From Hsuehochloa calcarea (taxonomy: Eukaryota; Streptophyta; Magnoliopsida; Poales; Poaceae), in contig CM070599.1 of assembly GCA_036346395.1 (NCBI GenBank), forward strand, positions 3,153,232-3,217,231: a stretch of 64,000 nt of DNA, read 5' to 3'. Shown here in pieces: positions 1-10,661 of the stretch. The notes beneath the pieces were generated by a model. It saw nothing but the letters and a program-made list of their open reading frames with translations. It did no database searches and was not told the origin of the DNA. A program made the position numbers and the translations under genes. Each line of letters begins with the position of its first letter. Position 1 is the first letter of the stretch.

Positions 1-121
1 TTTCTGTTGTTAGCTGTTGATGTTCATTATCCTTTAATGCTGTTATTCTGTTTATTTTGGGCTTTTACTTTTTTGCAGAATATTATGTACGAGTGATACT
101 TGTGTCCTTATCCACCATCAG

Positions 122-1709
122 ATATACGTCGTCTTCTGGTGAAAGACGTATTAGGGTGCATACAGCAGCTGCACCTGTGGTCACAGATCTTAGTGAAATG
201 TATCGTCAAGCAGATACTGGTGCCATTGTGTCATTGTTGAGTAGAATTGGTTAGTACCAGACTGATGCTTCTCCGCTTCCATAATGTTAATATACATGTT
301 ATTTGACTGTTACTTCAGAGTTTACCAATTTTCACTATCCTGCAGCTGTTGAAAATTCACTGTCTGACAAGCTGGACAGTGTTCGACAACAATTACAGTT
401 GAAGCTTGTGAGAAGTTTGAAGGAATATAGGAACCTATATGTTGTACAACACCGGATAGGAGGGAGACTGATTTATCCAGAATCTTTAAGATTCTTGCCA
501 TTATACATCCTGTCCATATGCAAATCTCTTGCTTTCCGTGGCGGTTATGCAGATGTCTCTCTTGATGAACGCTGTGCTGCTGGTTTCAGCATGATGATAC
601 TGCCTGTAAAAATGCTGCTCAATTTTATCTATCCTTCTCTGTACAGGGTTGATGAATTATTGACAATGGTATGTTATATATCCTTCCCACTTAGCTGATT
701 TAGTTCCTTTTAACCAGTATGTCACTTGTAGAGTTGTTACCTCCAACTGCATAAATCAAATATGAAATGAACAAAATCAACTTTTAGTATGTTCTGTTTG
801 GGATGAGAAGAATCAATATAAGAATTAAGAACTGCTTAGTCTGTTCAGCTACTTAGGAAAGGCCTTAACTATTTTGTTTTGTATGAAGCTCCTATTATAC
901 TTTGAAACTTTGTAGAGCCTTCTGGCCTAGTTAAGTGAAGCTCGGCAAACTGATTTTTTGGTATATTTGAAGTCAATGTGTTTCCTTTTTAGTTTAGGCG
1001 TGGTTTGCTAATCAAAATGAATTATGAGTTTTACAGGAACCAGATAGGATTGATGGATCCTTGAAGCGGTTGCCATTAACCTTGCAGTGCTTAGACACTG
1101 CAGGTATGTACCTCCTTGATGACGGGTTCACCTTCCTAGTATGGTTAGGTAGGATGCTCCCACCTGAGCTCGTGAACCACATTCTTGGTGTCAGCTTGAC
1201 AAACTTTCCTGATCTATCAAAGGTACACCTTTTATACTCTTCTGTAAATAATAATTCTGGCTATGGGTTCGTACTTTTTTTGGGGAGGGGGGGGGGGGGC
1301 TTTCCTAAAAAAAATGAAAGTTTCATGTGCGTTGTCATTTTCTTCTCTTCCTAAAAAACATCTCTGGTATGCTCTGTAGGACTGAATCCTGTATTTAGTT
1401 AATTAAAGGCATACTGTTAATGGGGTTGATACCACATTAGTTTGCCTCACACTTGCGCTAACATGGGTTATCTTGCAGATTCAGTTGAGAGAATGTGACA
1501 ATGAGTACTCAAGAAATTTCATGAAAATACTAAGAACCCTAAGGGAGAAGGATCCTTCTTGTTACCAGCTACCCCGTGTGGTACGGCAGGGTGAACAACC
1601 AAGAGAAGGCTTTTTGCTTCTATCTAACCTGGTCGAGGATCAGATGGCTGGAACCAGCAGTTATATGGACTGGATACTCCAAATTCACCGTCAAACGCAG
1701 AGCTCATGA
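122..1709 (+). CDS. SEC24A: SEC24A-type COPII coat subunit, C-terminal part (4 exons, 5' partial)
   Basis: Sec24 is the cargo-binding subunit of the COPII inner coat at ER exit sites. Exons read as 122-249, 346-668, 1037-1222 and 1479-1709 (TGA at 1707). All junctions are GT..AG and the phases join (249 G + 346 CT gives the Ala of AVENSL). Exon 1 carries the beta-sandwich motif GERRIRVHTAAAPVV; exon 2 is the all-helical domain with KEYRNLYVVQHR, YPESLRFLPLY and DERCAAGFSMM; exon 3 starts the gelsolin-like domain (YLLDDGFTFLVWLGRML); exon 4 has the conserved ending RQGEQPREGFLLL and EDQM. This pattern is nearest to Arabidopsis SEC24A rather than to the other plant Sec24 types. The first acceptor could be at 122 (gives LYTSSSGERR) or at 79; 122 fits the family. 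The gene continues beyond the left edge. No break is visible. Confidence 0.9.
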
Positions 1710-2253
1710 TGAACGAACAGGAAGCCACACCCCGAATTTTTGCCTAGTGTAAACTGCTGCAGTTCAGTTGCTGCCAGTTCCTAATCATTCTCTCAACAAG
1801 CGGAACTAATTCGCCAGTCAGCTGCCCAATATGCCCGTCCCGTTATCAGCAGCACGCTGGCAAGCAAAGGTTTATTGTTAATATTTATTGTGATTATTTT
1901 TCGCAGAGTGAGAATACAGCTGTTGTATCAGAATAAGTTGGCAACAGTACCGTTCGTAAATTATACATCTGGAGTCGTGGAAGTGGTTTGTACGATTGTT
2001 AATCTTGTTTTCATTCTTGTTAAGAATTCTAGTTGCGCCAGTCTCTTGGTAATTTGGGTTCTCGAATGTTCGTTGTGTAAACTCATTTTTTGACTGTTGA
2101 TCTGGCTGTAATGGGAGAGAGCTTCTCGTTTAACTGTTTTTTTTATGTTTCTTGCTGTAGGTAATAGAGTATATTTTGAGATCAGATCTTTATTTCGGCT
2201 GTGCTTAAATCACGAAGCTCGTGGTTAGCTTTCGGTACAAGTATTTTTAGTTC

Positions 2254-2259
2254 AATAAA
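2254..2259 (+). terminator. AATAAA polyadenylation signal candidate for SEC24
   Basis: AATAAA lies 545 bases after the SEC24 stop codon in AT-rich sequence. The distance suits a plant 3' UTR, but the hexamer is common in such DNA and the cleavage site cannot be seen. Confidence 0.3.
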
Positions 2260-2269
2260 ATTTGCCAAG

Positions 2270-3479
2270 CCAAATGTGGTCACACTGGAAAATTTGGCAA
2301 GAGCCATACGGGAAATGGAGGTGTCTTACGATTGTAACCATTAATAAGGTGGATATGGCTAATTCTGTCCAGCGGCAAAATTAAGTAATGTCTAGAATTG
2401 AGAAAACAAAGAGTGAGAATGATTATGGTACTATTCTACATGCTTGCCGTACTGTTGTGTTACTATACTGTCCGATTTGCCTAGGTGATCATAGATAGAT
2501 CCAAATAAAAGAGTGAAACCACATGAAATCCTCAAGTATAGCTTATATTTTGCAACTAATTTGACCAAAAAAAAAAAAACTCATACCTCGTCACTAAATA
2601 TATGTTGCTTTCCGATCCGTGCGGTCAAACCTTTAAACTTGGGATATTGGTACATGCAAAAGTTGACTAGACAAAAATAATTTCATAATAAACATGTTGA
2701 ATTAAAAATACCTCACGCCTTACACCTCATTTTTACCGTCCAAATGCATCTCTATAACTCAATTTTCTCTCTTTTTTTTCCTGCTAATTTCGCGTGAAAT
2801 CATGGCACATCAGTATCCATCAGGTAGCTTGTCCCGGTCGGTCTCTCTTCCCCATCCAACCTAGTGGGTCCCACGTGTCATGCGATGTAGGGACGGTGGC
2901 ATGGCTGTTGACATGTTACGATTTGACGAGAATTGGTAAGAATTTGGTGATAAAATGGGGAGGATGGACTTTGTACCCTTGTAGGGAGGGTATTTGGATG
3001 GTCAAAATGACCTACATGGGAAAGTGGCAAAAGCAGCGGCTTTAGGGGTTTAGATTTTCCTCGAAATAAAAATAACTCCAAATTTTACACCAACAACCAA
3101 AAAAAGGGGGTATTTTTTAGATTGGAAGAGAAAATCTCTCCCGATCTCTGCACGAAGGATGCACATAACTCATTTTATTAAAAAGTAATGTACCACAAAG
3201 ACCAAATATTGTTAAAAGTGAGATTTCTTTAAATTTGCCTAAGCATGCAAAAGCTGTACATGCTCAATCAATAAAAGTTCCCACTAGATTTAAAATTTTT
3301 GGAATACTGAATTATTTTATCTTTAATACAAAACATCACTTTTTTATCTTTAATACAAAACATCACTTTTTTGCTTCCCCTCCAATTTCTTTTAAAAATG
3401 TTATCTTTAGTTAATACCACCCCTCCTTTGAGATACCATAGGAATATTTTCACTTTTAATGGAATTCTAATGAACCAAA
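2270..3479. other. Intergenic DNA, no gene seen
   Basis: AT-rich spacer between SEC24 and a LINE remnant. Open frames at 2794-3081 are short, on both strands and resemble no protein family. A 27-bp unit is perfectly repeated in tandem at 3319-3372. I see no RNA gene. Confidence 0.5.
3319..3372. repeat. 27-bp tandem duplication (2 copies)
   Basis: The unit beginning ATCTTTAATACAAAACATCA occurs twice back to back (3319-3345 and 3346-3372) with no mismatch seen. It looks like a recent replication-slippage duplication in intergenic DNA. Confidence 0.85.
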
Positions 3480-4330
3480 AAAAAATCCCTAATGGGAGCT
3501 TGATTAGTTCTAATTAGTGCCCCCATAGAAAGATAGTACTGAGAAAAGACCAGACTTATTCAGATTCCACCTGAAAGCATATTTTAGAGAGCTCAATGCT
3601 GAATTAGCAAATATCAAAATTAACTTATTCCAAGCATATAACTTAGGTCCAATAATAGGCCTTCGAAAAGAAATATGTACAGGATCCGATCTCAGTATAT
3701 TTGCCACTGTATCGTCTTTTCTCCTCACCACATTATAAAATATTGGATATTGATTTTTGAGAGGAGTGTCTCCTAACCATATATTTCCCAAAAACCTGGT
3801 TTGCATTCCATTTTTAACCTGGAATGAATCAAATCGAAGAAATTGGTTTTTGATTTTTCATAAGACCCAACCAAAACTAGGAAGTCTCAGGTTTATTAAT
3901 CACCTGCGAGAGACTCTTAACACCCAAATATTTTCTTATTAGCAAAGATTGCCATACCCCTTCCTCATTAAGCAACTTAAACAACCATTTTTCTAGTAAA
4001 CTTTTATTTTCTGTGTCTAAGTTATGAATGCCTAAACCACCTTGCTCTTTAGGTGTACACACTAAACTCCATTTAGCAAGGCTATATTTTCGTTTATGAC
4101 TATCACTTTGTCAGTAAAATCTAGATCTATAAAAATCAAGTCTTTTAAGAACCTCTCTGAAAACTTCAAAAAAAGATAGTATAAACATTGACAGACTGCT
4201 AAGTACTGAGTTAATAAGTACTAATCGTCCACCAACAGACAAATTTTTAAAAGGGGGCATATTTAGCAAAAATACAGTTTGTGTAAAAATACATATCAAT
4301 TTCTTAAAAAAAAAGGAAAACCACATGTAC
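3480..4330 (-). mobile_element. LINE (L1-type) 3' fragment
   Basis: Read on the minus strand, three broken frames give the end of a plant non-LTR reverse transcriptase ORF in order: GGRLVLINSVLSSL at about 4230-4180, KEQGGLGIHNLDTENKSLL at about 4050-3995, and the zf-RVT-like stretch IWLGDTPLKNQYPIFYN at about 3780-3730. The palm domain is missing, so the copy is truncated at its 5' side. The 3' end is near an A/T run at 3478-3486. Frameshifts make it inactive. Confidence 0.7.
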
Positions 4331-4495
4331 ATGTGGGCGCATATACTATCTTAGCCCTTCCAAGAGTCTCAACGTTCGTGCAAGAGGTATCGCAATGATT
4401 AAAAGATGCGACGGTGGTTTGAATTTGAAAGTTTGCATCAATATTGAGACACATTTGATGGTATTAATTGTACATATAATCACATGCACATAGGG
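4321..4495. mobile_element. Diverged MITE, relative of the one at 16072-16272
   Basis: The stretch starting CCACATGTACATG shares order and many blocks with the MITE in the COA1 intron, including CAATGATT, GAAAGTTTGCATCAAT and GACACATTTGATGGT. Its right terminus is degraded beside the 4505 insertion. It is a non-coding, non-autonomous remnant, assigned to the MULE type by similarity to the better copy. Confidence 0.6.
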
Positions 4496-4504
4496 GTGTC
4501 AAAT

Positions 4505-5170
4505 TGTAACATCCCAATTTTTTTTAGAGTTTTTGAAAAAAATTAAAATTTAAAAAGAGAACCATTTGCTTTTATTTGCTAAAAGCTTAATTGGGAATTT
4601 TAGAATCAAAAGCGGTTTAATATTAATTAATAAAACTTTAATTAAATTAAAGTTGGTTTAATTGATTTTTCTGGTATTTTAAAATCAAAATTATTATTTT
4701 AAGTGTTTTCTTGGATTTATTGGATTTTAAAAATTATTTTTCCTTTTACCTGAAATTTAAAAAGTAATTTATTTCCAAAAGTTAAAGAAAAATTAAAGTT
4801 AAAAATATTTTTAATAAGTCCAAAATAATTCAAGGCATTTATGTGAATTTTTCTATAATTGTTGGACTCTATTTGCTATTTTCTCAAAAGCCTTTTCATT
4901 TGTTTCAATTTCTGAAATTCAGAAATCATCAAAAATTCCCTTCACTGTTCCTGGGCCGAATTCCTTCGGCCCAGTTCCTATTCACCTGGCCCAGCCCAAA
5001 GACGTCGGCTTGCTTTTCGCTCACGCCGCTCGTCTCACATTTCGCCGCATCACGATCGTCGGATCTCCATCCGACGCTCCCTCTCGCCTCTCGCGCCAGT
5101 CGCGAGATGGCGATCTTCCGTCCCCGCTCCCGGCCGCACGATCTCGATCGCACGGCCCGCCTCCCGCTTC
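4505..5170 (+). repeat. Left arm of long inverted repeat
   Basis: This arm pairs with 7370-8032. Blocks in common, read on opposite strands, include TTTGCTAAAAGCTTAATT, CCTGGGCCGAATTCCTTCGG, TTCCTATTCACCTGGCCC and CGGATCTCCATCCGACGCTC. Small indels and substitutions are scattered throughout, so the arms are old. Confidence 0.85.
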
Positions 5171-5744
5171 TCCCGCGCGCCCACTCGCCGCGCCTTTCTC
5201 TCTCCCCTCTCCCCAGATTTCCGCCTCTCCGCCGGAACTACCGCGCCTCCCTCCGTGAGCTACCACACCACCCCCTGCCGCCCCTACTCCCTCCCGTGAG
5301 CTACTCCCTGCCGCACCCCACCGCCTCCCTACTCCCTGCCATACCTCCCCCTCGAGCCCCGTGCCCCGCTCCTCCGCCTCCTCCCCCGGCCGCGCCAACC
5401 CCACTGCTCCCAGCCGCACCTCCCTCCCCTGCTCTCTCTCTCCCCCCTCCCTCCCTCCTCCCTCTATTTGAGCAAAGCCGGCTGAGCTCCACCTCCATTT
5501 CCCTCAAGCTCCACAGCTCCTCCCTCCTTCTCCTCCTCCTTCTCCTCCCCTCCTCCCTCCTTCTCCACTCCTCCCTCCCACCAGAGAGAGCCCAAGCCGA
5601 GGCCACCAAGCTCCATTGCTCCTCCCTCCTTCTTCCTCCCCCAGCTCCCTCTACTCCTCCTTTCTCCCTCAGCTGAAGCAGCTCCAGCTCTCCTCCCTCC
5701 CTCTCTTCTTCCTCCTCTCCCAACCGAAGCTTCTGGTGTTTTTT

Positions 5745-5965
5745 GTTCTTCGCCGATACTACCGCTCATTCTACGTCGGTACTACCGTTTTTCTTCGCCG
5801 GAACTACCGCTCTCCCTCCGCCAGTACTACCGCGCTCCACCTCTCCCAAGATTGCCGTCCTCCTCCCAGACTATCAAGCGCTACCCGGTACTACCATGAA
5901 GTTGCACTGAACTACTGTGCGTTCTCGCCGAAACTACCGCTCGTCCCCGCCGAAACTACCGCACG
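5745..5965 (+). repeat. Irregular ACTACCG repeat cluster
   Basis: The heptamer ACTACCG recurs about eight times, usually after GCCG or GCCGA, at irregular spacing of 20-60 bp. It lies in the GC-rich leader of the LTR-like unit. The spacing is too uneven for a microsatellite. Confidence 0.6.
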
Positions 5966-7369
5966 TGCCTGCATGGCAGTCCACGTAGCGCCACGTGGCA
6001 GCTGGCAGTTTTTCCGATTTTCCCTCTGAAAATAATTCCGAAAAATCCAAAAATCCGATTTCTATCATTTTATGTGATTTCAAACTTCCGGGGGTCATAA
6101 CTTCTTCATCCGAACTCCGTTTTGGGTGATCCAAATTTCTATATTCACATAAAATCAGTATCTTTCATTTGGTTCTAGTTTAGTAAATTTTTGGATTTTA
6201 TTTGGTAATGTTTATTTATTTTGTTCTTTTTGCACGTATAGATTCCGGCGTTTCGGAAGAAATCTTCGACCCGGCAACCGACGCATCGCAACTCTTCAAT
6301 GAAGGAAAGTCGTAGACCTTTGACCATATTGTACCCATTTTGTAAAAGTATATTATTTTAAATTATCATACATGGCTAGTTTTATAAAAAATAGTTTTTG
6401 GAGTAGTTAATTACCAAATTGCCATTATTCCTCCTTGATAAATTGAGAATGAAATGTCCCCTTGAATGACATAAATATTTGGACACCATAGGATGGTTAA
6501 TTACTAGTTGGACATTTGTATTACCAACATGGGCGCGCATTATTGCTTAGACATACTTTAGTTACCCGCGGGACTCACGATCACATGCTCAAAGAATGAA
6601 TGAACTTGACTAATGGAAATGTTGAACTGTGGCGTGAAGCCACTTTTGTTAAAAGATGTTGTACCATGGCAGGGATTGCCATTTGATCAAGTTGAACCAA
6701 AAAAATAATTTATGCTCGGGCTTGTGGGCGGTGGTAAAGGTGGGTGCGTGAAGCACATTGGGATGTGGTAGTCTCGCCTAAGCAGCCAACTAAGAACTTA
6801 ACTTTGTACGCCATTGATCTGGGTCACTCCGTGCAACCACAAGTCCATTATGGGGTGGACTTGGCCAATTAATTAGGAAATTTTTGAGTCGGTTCTGTAT
6901 TGGATGGGAAAGGCGCAAGAGGGGGCTAGGAAGACGAAACCTTAGCGAGCAGAACCGAGGCAAAATGGAACTTTGTAAATGCCTTGTCACATGCTCTAGA
7001 CTGCTTACCTAAGGTAGTGAGCGGTGGTATTGATGGATGCCAAACAAACTAGATAAGTCATGTCTTGTGGGTAAAGCTGTACAATTTCTGCAGAGTGTCA
7101 AAAATCTATTCGAATAGCCATGTCCCCAGTTATGGACATACCTAGTGATTTCACGCAAGGGGTAGAATTTTCAAAAATGTGGGAATGGTTCGATGGTTCG
7201 GTTTGGTTGGAATGGTTGGGAAGTGAACGGGAAGTTCACTATTGGTTTCAAAGAACTTGATTAATTATGTAGTAATCCTTCAAATGATGCTTTGCAATCT
7301 ACTTACTGTATTTACTGTCAAAACTTGCTTTCTGCAAATTATCCATAAAACCATCCTCGCTTTAAGAGG

Positions 7370-8032
7370 GAGGCAGGTCGTGCGATCGAGATCGAGCGAC
7401 CGGGAGCGGGGACGCTTGGGGGACGAAAGATCATCATCGGGCGGCTGGCGCGAGAGGCGAGCGGGAGCGTCGGATGGAGATCCGACGGCTGGGAGCAAGC
7501 GAGCGCCGGGAGACGAGCCGGCGGAGCGGAAGCAGGCCAGCATCTTTGGGCCGGGCCAGGTGAATAGGAACTGGGCCGAAGGAATTCGGCCCAGGAACAG
7601 CGAAGGGATTTTTTTTGATGATTTCTGAATTTCAGATATTAAAACAAATGAAATGGCTTATTGAGAAAATATCAAATAGAGTCCAAAAATTCTACAAAAA
7701 TTCACAAAAATTCCTTAAATTATTTTGGACTTATTAAAAATAGTTTTAACTTTAATTTTTCTTTAACTTTTGCAAATAAATTACTTTTTAAATTTTAGTT
7801 AAAAGGAAAAACAATTTTTAAAATCCAAGAAAACACTTAAAATAATAATTTTGATTTTTAAATACAAGAAAACCCAATTAAACTAACTTTAATTTAATTA
7901 AAGTTTGATTAATTTATATTAAACTATTTTTGATTCTAAAATTCCTAATTAAGCTTTTAGCAAATAAAAGTAAATTGTTCTCTTTTTAAATTTTGAAAAA
8001 TTTCAAAAACTCTCGAAAATTAGGATGTTACA
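7370..8032 (-). repeat. Right arm of long inverted repeat
   Basis: Reverse complement of the 4505-5170 arm with point differences and short indels. The inner border is at about 7370, where GAGGCAGGTCGTGCGATCGA matches the opposite arm's CGATCTCGATCGCAC region. Confidence 0.85.
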
Positions 8033-8037
8033 CAAAT

Positions 8038-8659
8038 GGATCTGGATTATCAGTTTTATGCTACATCCGTATTCGGATGGTAGCAAATTGTTAGGTAAAA
8101 ATGCATTCATATTGCAAAACAAATGCAAATACGAATCCGGATAATATTTGGATTTTGTTTTTTGTCGAATACCAATATGAATATGGTATGCAAAATAGGT
8201 ATCGAATCGAATACAAATGCGGATAATATCTGAATTCGGCGCAATAACAGCTAGCTATTACGTACCTTTTGCATTTGACCTCCAAATTGGGCATATTATA
8301 TATTCTTTTCGATCATCTCGAAGAGGCCATTGTCATGGTGTACTCTAATTTGGCATTTATTTATTTTTCCCTCAATAAAACTTTTTTGCATGCTCTTTTT
8401 AGCCAAATTTGACATGTTTATAACCGATTATTTAAAATATATCTAAAATTGGTTAGGGTTGGTGACAACTCTACGTGTACATGTTGAAAAACTATATTCC
8501 AAATTTTCTTCTTTAAGAAAAGGATGTTCATTTGACCCATGAAGTATTGTTGGCCGACCACTTAACCCATAATCTAAAAATTGGCCTTTTAACCCCTAAG
8601 TTTGTAAAACCATTGTACTTAACCTCATGGTGTATTTTCTGCGTGACACTAAGTTAGCC
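8038..8659. other. Intergenic DNA between two insertions
   Basis: AT-rich spacer from the end of the LTR-like unit to the MULE. It holds no gene that I can recognise. It is the distal upstream region of COA1 as it was before the MULE inserted. Confidence 0.5.
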
Positions 8660-8724
8660 CGGTTTTGCCAAAAAAAAAAAAAAAATTATAAAATTAAATA
8701 GTCGGCCAAAAAATAGCAAAAATG

Positions 8725-8870
8725 GGTTCCCGTCGCTAGTTGAACTGGCGACAGGTTCCTGTCACTAGCTAAACTAGCGACAGGTATCCTGGCCCGCTTC
8801 TGTCGCCAGTCTGACTTCCTGTCGCCAAGTTGAACAGAAACTTGCCGCCAGTTGAACTAGCGATAGGAAT
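8725..8870. repeat. Subterminal hairpin-type repeats of the MULE (left)
   Basis: Several copies of a GTCGCCAGTTGAACTAGCGA-like unit occur in both orientations. The piece CCTGTCACTAG..CTAGCGACAGG forms a near-perfect hairpin arm pair. Single related copies lie near the right end (13630-13660) and at 23390-23500, so the motif is a family signature. Confidence 0.7.
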
Positions 8871-9483
8871 CCAGCTATAAAAACACCAAAAATCAGCCCA
8901 AACTCATTTTAATACCAGAAAAAAAACAGAAAGATAGGAGGAGAGGAAGAGAAGAAAGGTGGCAAAATTTTGCTAGTTCATCGCGAGGAGAGATAGACGT
9001 AGCATCGGATCCGATCGGCCATCTTGTAGGTTCATTTTTTTCAAACTTTGTACATTATGTCAAAACATTGTCAGTTAGCAAACAAAAATAGCAACATAGA
9101 ATTTAGTAGATTAGATAAATGTAGTCCAATTATGTAATACATCTTTTCAGCTATGTATGAGGTAGGTAGAGAGTAATGTAAGTAATACTAGTTTTATTTA
9201 GCTCCCCATTTGTGTGTGGTAATTATATTGTTAATACCATAAATTATTTTTTAAGTAGGAAACTAGAATGACAAGTTTTAAAATTGAAAGGAAAATCTGT
9301 AGCAGCTAATTAGGGTAGGTAGAGCCTAATCGAAAAAAAATCCCAACTTTATTTAGATATGTAGGTTAGGTAGAGCATAATCACAGTTTTATGACTTGTC
9401 GCATAAATTTGATTTCTACTTGTGGTTGGTAATTAGTTTGCTAATGTCACTTCGTATTATCGTTTTACATATTTCGTAGTAAG

Positions 9484-10205
9484 ATGGATAAGCAGAAGCA
9501 ATGGAAAAAGATCCGCGAAATTACAAGGCGTGTTGTGGCCCTGGACGACCAAAGGGCACGTGCCAGGAGGGCACCTCCCCGCAAGGACCCCCCCCGAAGC
9601 AATATCCTCATCCCAAACATGCCCACCGAGCCATTGACAGAGGGGCCGCTCGAGGGGGAGACGCCGTCTCTCTGTTGGTGAAGAGACTCATGCAAGTTCT
9701 TAAAGTCCAAGCACCGAATAAGCCTGGGCATGCATTACTGGGGTTGCGCGAACTACTCCTCAGACTATCCGGACCACCGTTGGGACACAAGTAGTTATCG
9801 GCAGCCGGTAAGGACCGGTTACAGTATGTTTCCCTACTATTACTCTTTCAAAGTACGCACTAACAACCTCTCTCGTCTACCCGTAGTCTCCGGACCCGCT
9901 ATGTGGCTACCGCAAGTGGATCGACCAAGAGATCCACCCACGCGATCAGTGGCGTATGGACTACGAGGAGTGGGATGCCAAAAGGGCCCATGAGATCCGG
10001 GAGGAGCACTGCAATGAAGAGCAAAATGATCGTAATCCATCTGGAGACGAAAGCTTATCTTGAGGCGTGCAACCGCAGGGAGCGCGAGGCTCATGAGAGG
10101 GAACACGAGAAAAAGAAGGAAATGGCGGCCAAGGCGAGGGAGGCTGACGAGGAGTACAACGTCAAGCTCGCAAGGAAGGGTAAATGGCCCCAGTCCACGC
10201 AGTAG
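9484..10205 (+). pseudogene. Accessory ORF of the MULE, frameshifted
   Basis: ATG at 9484 opens a basic frame (MDKQKQWKKIREITRRV) that stops at 9681. The likely continuation is in other frames: PGMHYWGCANYSSDYPDHRW (about 9725-9784) looks like half of a GRF-type zinc finger, then DPLCGYRKWIDQEI (about 9894-9935), and an acidic/basic helical tail EHEKKKEMAAKAREADEEYN ending at 10205. A GT..AG intron of about 90 bases before 9889 is plausible. At least two further frame changes are needed, so the gene is dead. GRF-like DNA-binding companions occur in some grass MULEs; the function here is unknown. Confidence 0.5.
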
Positions 10206-10661
10206 GTTGGGTCATTCCGTAGTAGTCCCCCGTCCTACCCGCCATATTTTTTACTATCTCCTAAAGGCATGTATACTTACATGGTCCGGATGCATGTGTC
10301 CTAGTGTATTGTAGTAGTAGCAAAGATGACTAAAGCAATTAGTTGAACCATCATGCCATGTGAACACGTGTAATGTTCTTCTGTTTGCGAACTCTAATGT
10401 ATCCATTTCGAGTACTGTTGGTTTCGAGTACTGCTCATTCCTCCCACAAGTTGGTAAGGAAGATTAAATCATGCAAATTTGACATTACTCAAAACTACAA
10501 TATGTCACACTGATATTACATAACATTGTGCAAAATATCATAACACTTAGTTTTTTTTACAAATGAAAGTGATATTACAAAACATTGCCAATCACATATT
10601 ACAACTTTCAGTCATTTCCCATGGCAGTGGCCTCAACGTCCCCTATGTGGACTGCCTCGAG

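Larger units (their letters stand above)
4505..8032. mobile_element. 3.5-kb LTR-like unit with ~660-bp inverted arms and 5-bp TSD
   Basis: The unit begins TGTAACATCC at 4505 and ends GGATGTTACA at 8032, and both sides are flanked by CAAAT (4500-4504 and 8033-8037). TG..CA ends with a 5-bp target duplication are the mark of retroviral-type integrases. The interior (GC-rich leader about 5000-6000, ATTCCGGCGTTTCGGAAGAA at about 6241) has the look of a long grass gypsy LTR. Unlike a normal LTR, the last ~660 bp are an inverted copy of the first ~660 bp. No protein-coding domain was found inside. It may be a solo LTR with an inverted terminal duplication, or a non-autonomous Ginger-like DNA element. 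Confidence 0.7.

Noticed and set aside
2794..3081. Short ORFs on both strands
   Set aside because: Under 90 codons, overlapping in antisense, no domain, in repeat-like intergenic DNA.
4843..5676. 277-codon plus-strand ORF
   Set aside because: Low-complexity Pro/Ser/Leu translation of a pyrimidine-rich leader inside the LTR-like unit; no domain, and the opposite strand is equally open.
5021..5769. Three overlapping Glu/Gly/Arg-rich minus-strand ORFs
   Set aside because: Antisense shadows of the same CT-rich tract.
5745..5965. A CRISPR-like array
   Set aside because: Units are only seven bases, spacing is irregular, and the genome is a plant's.
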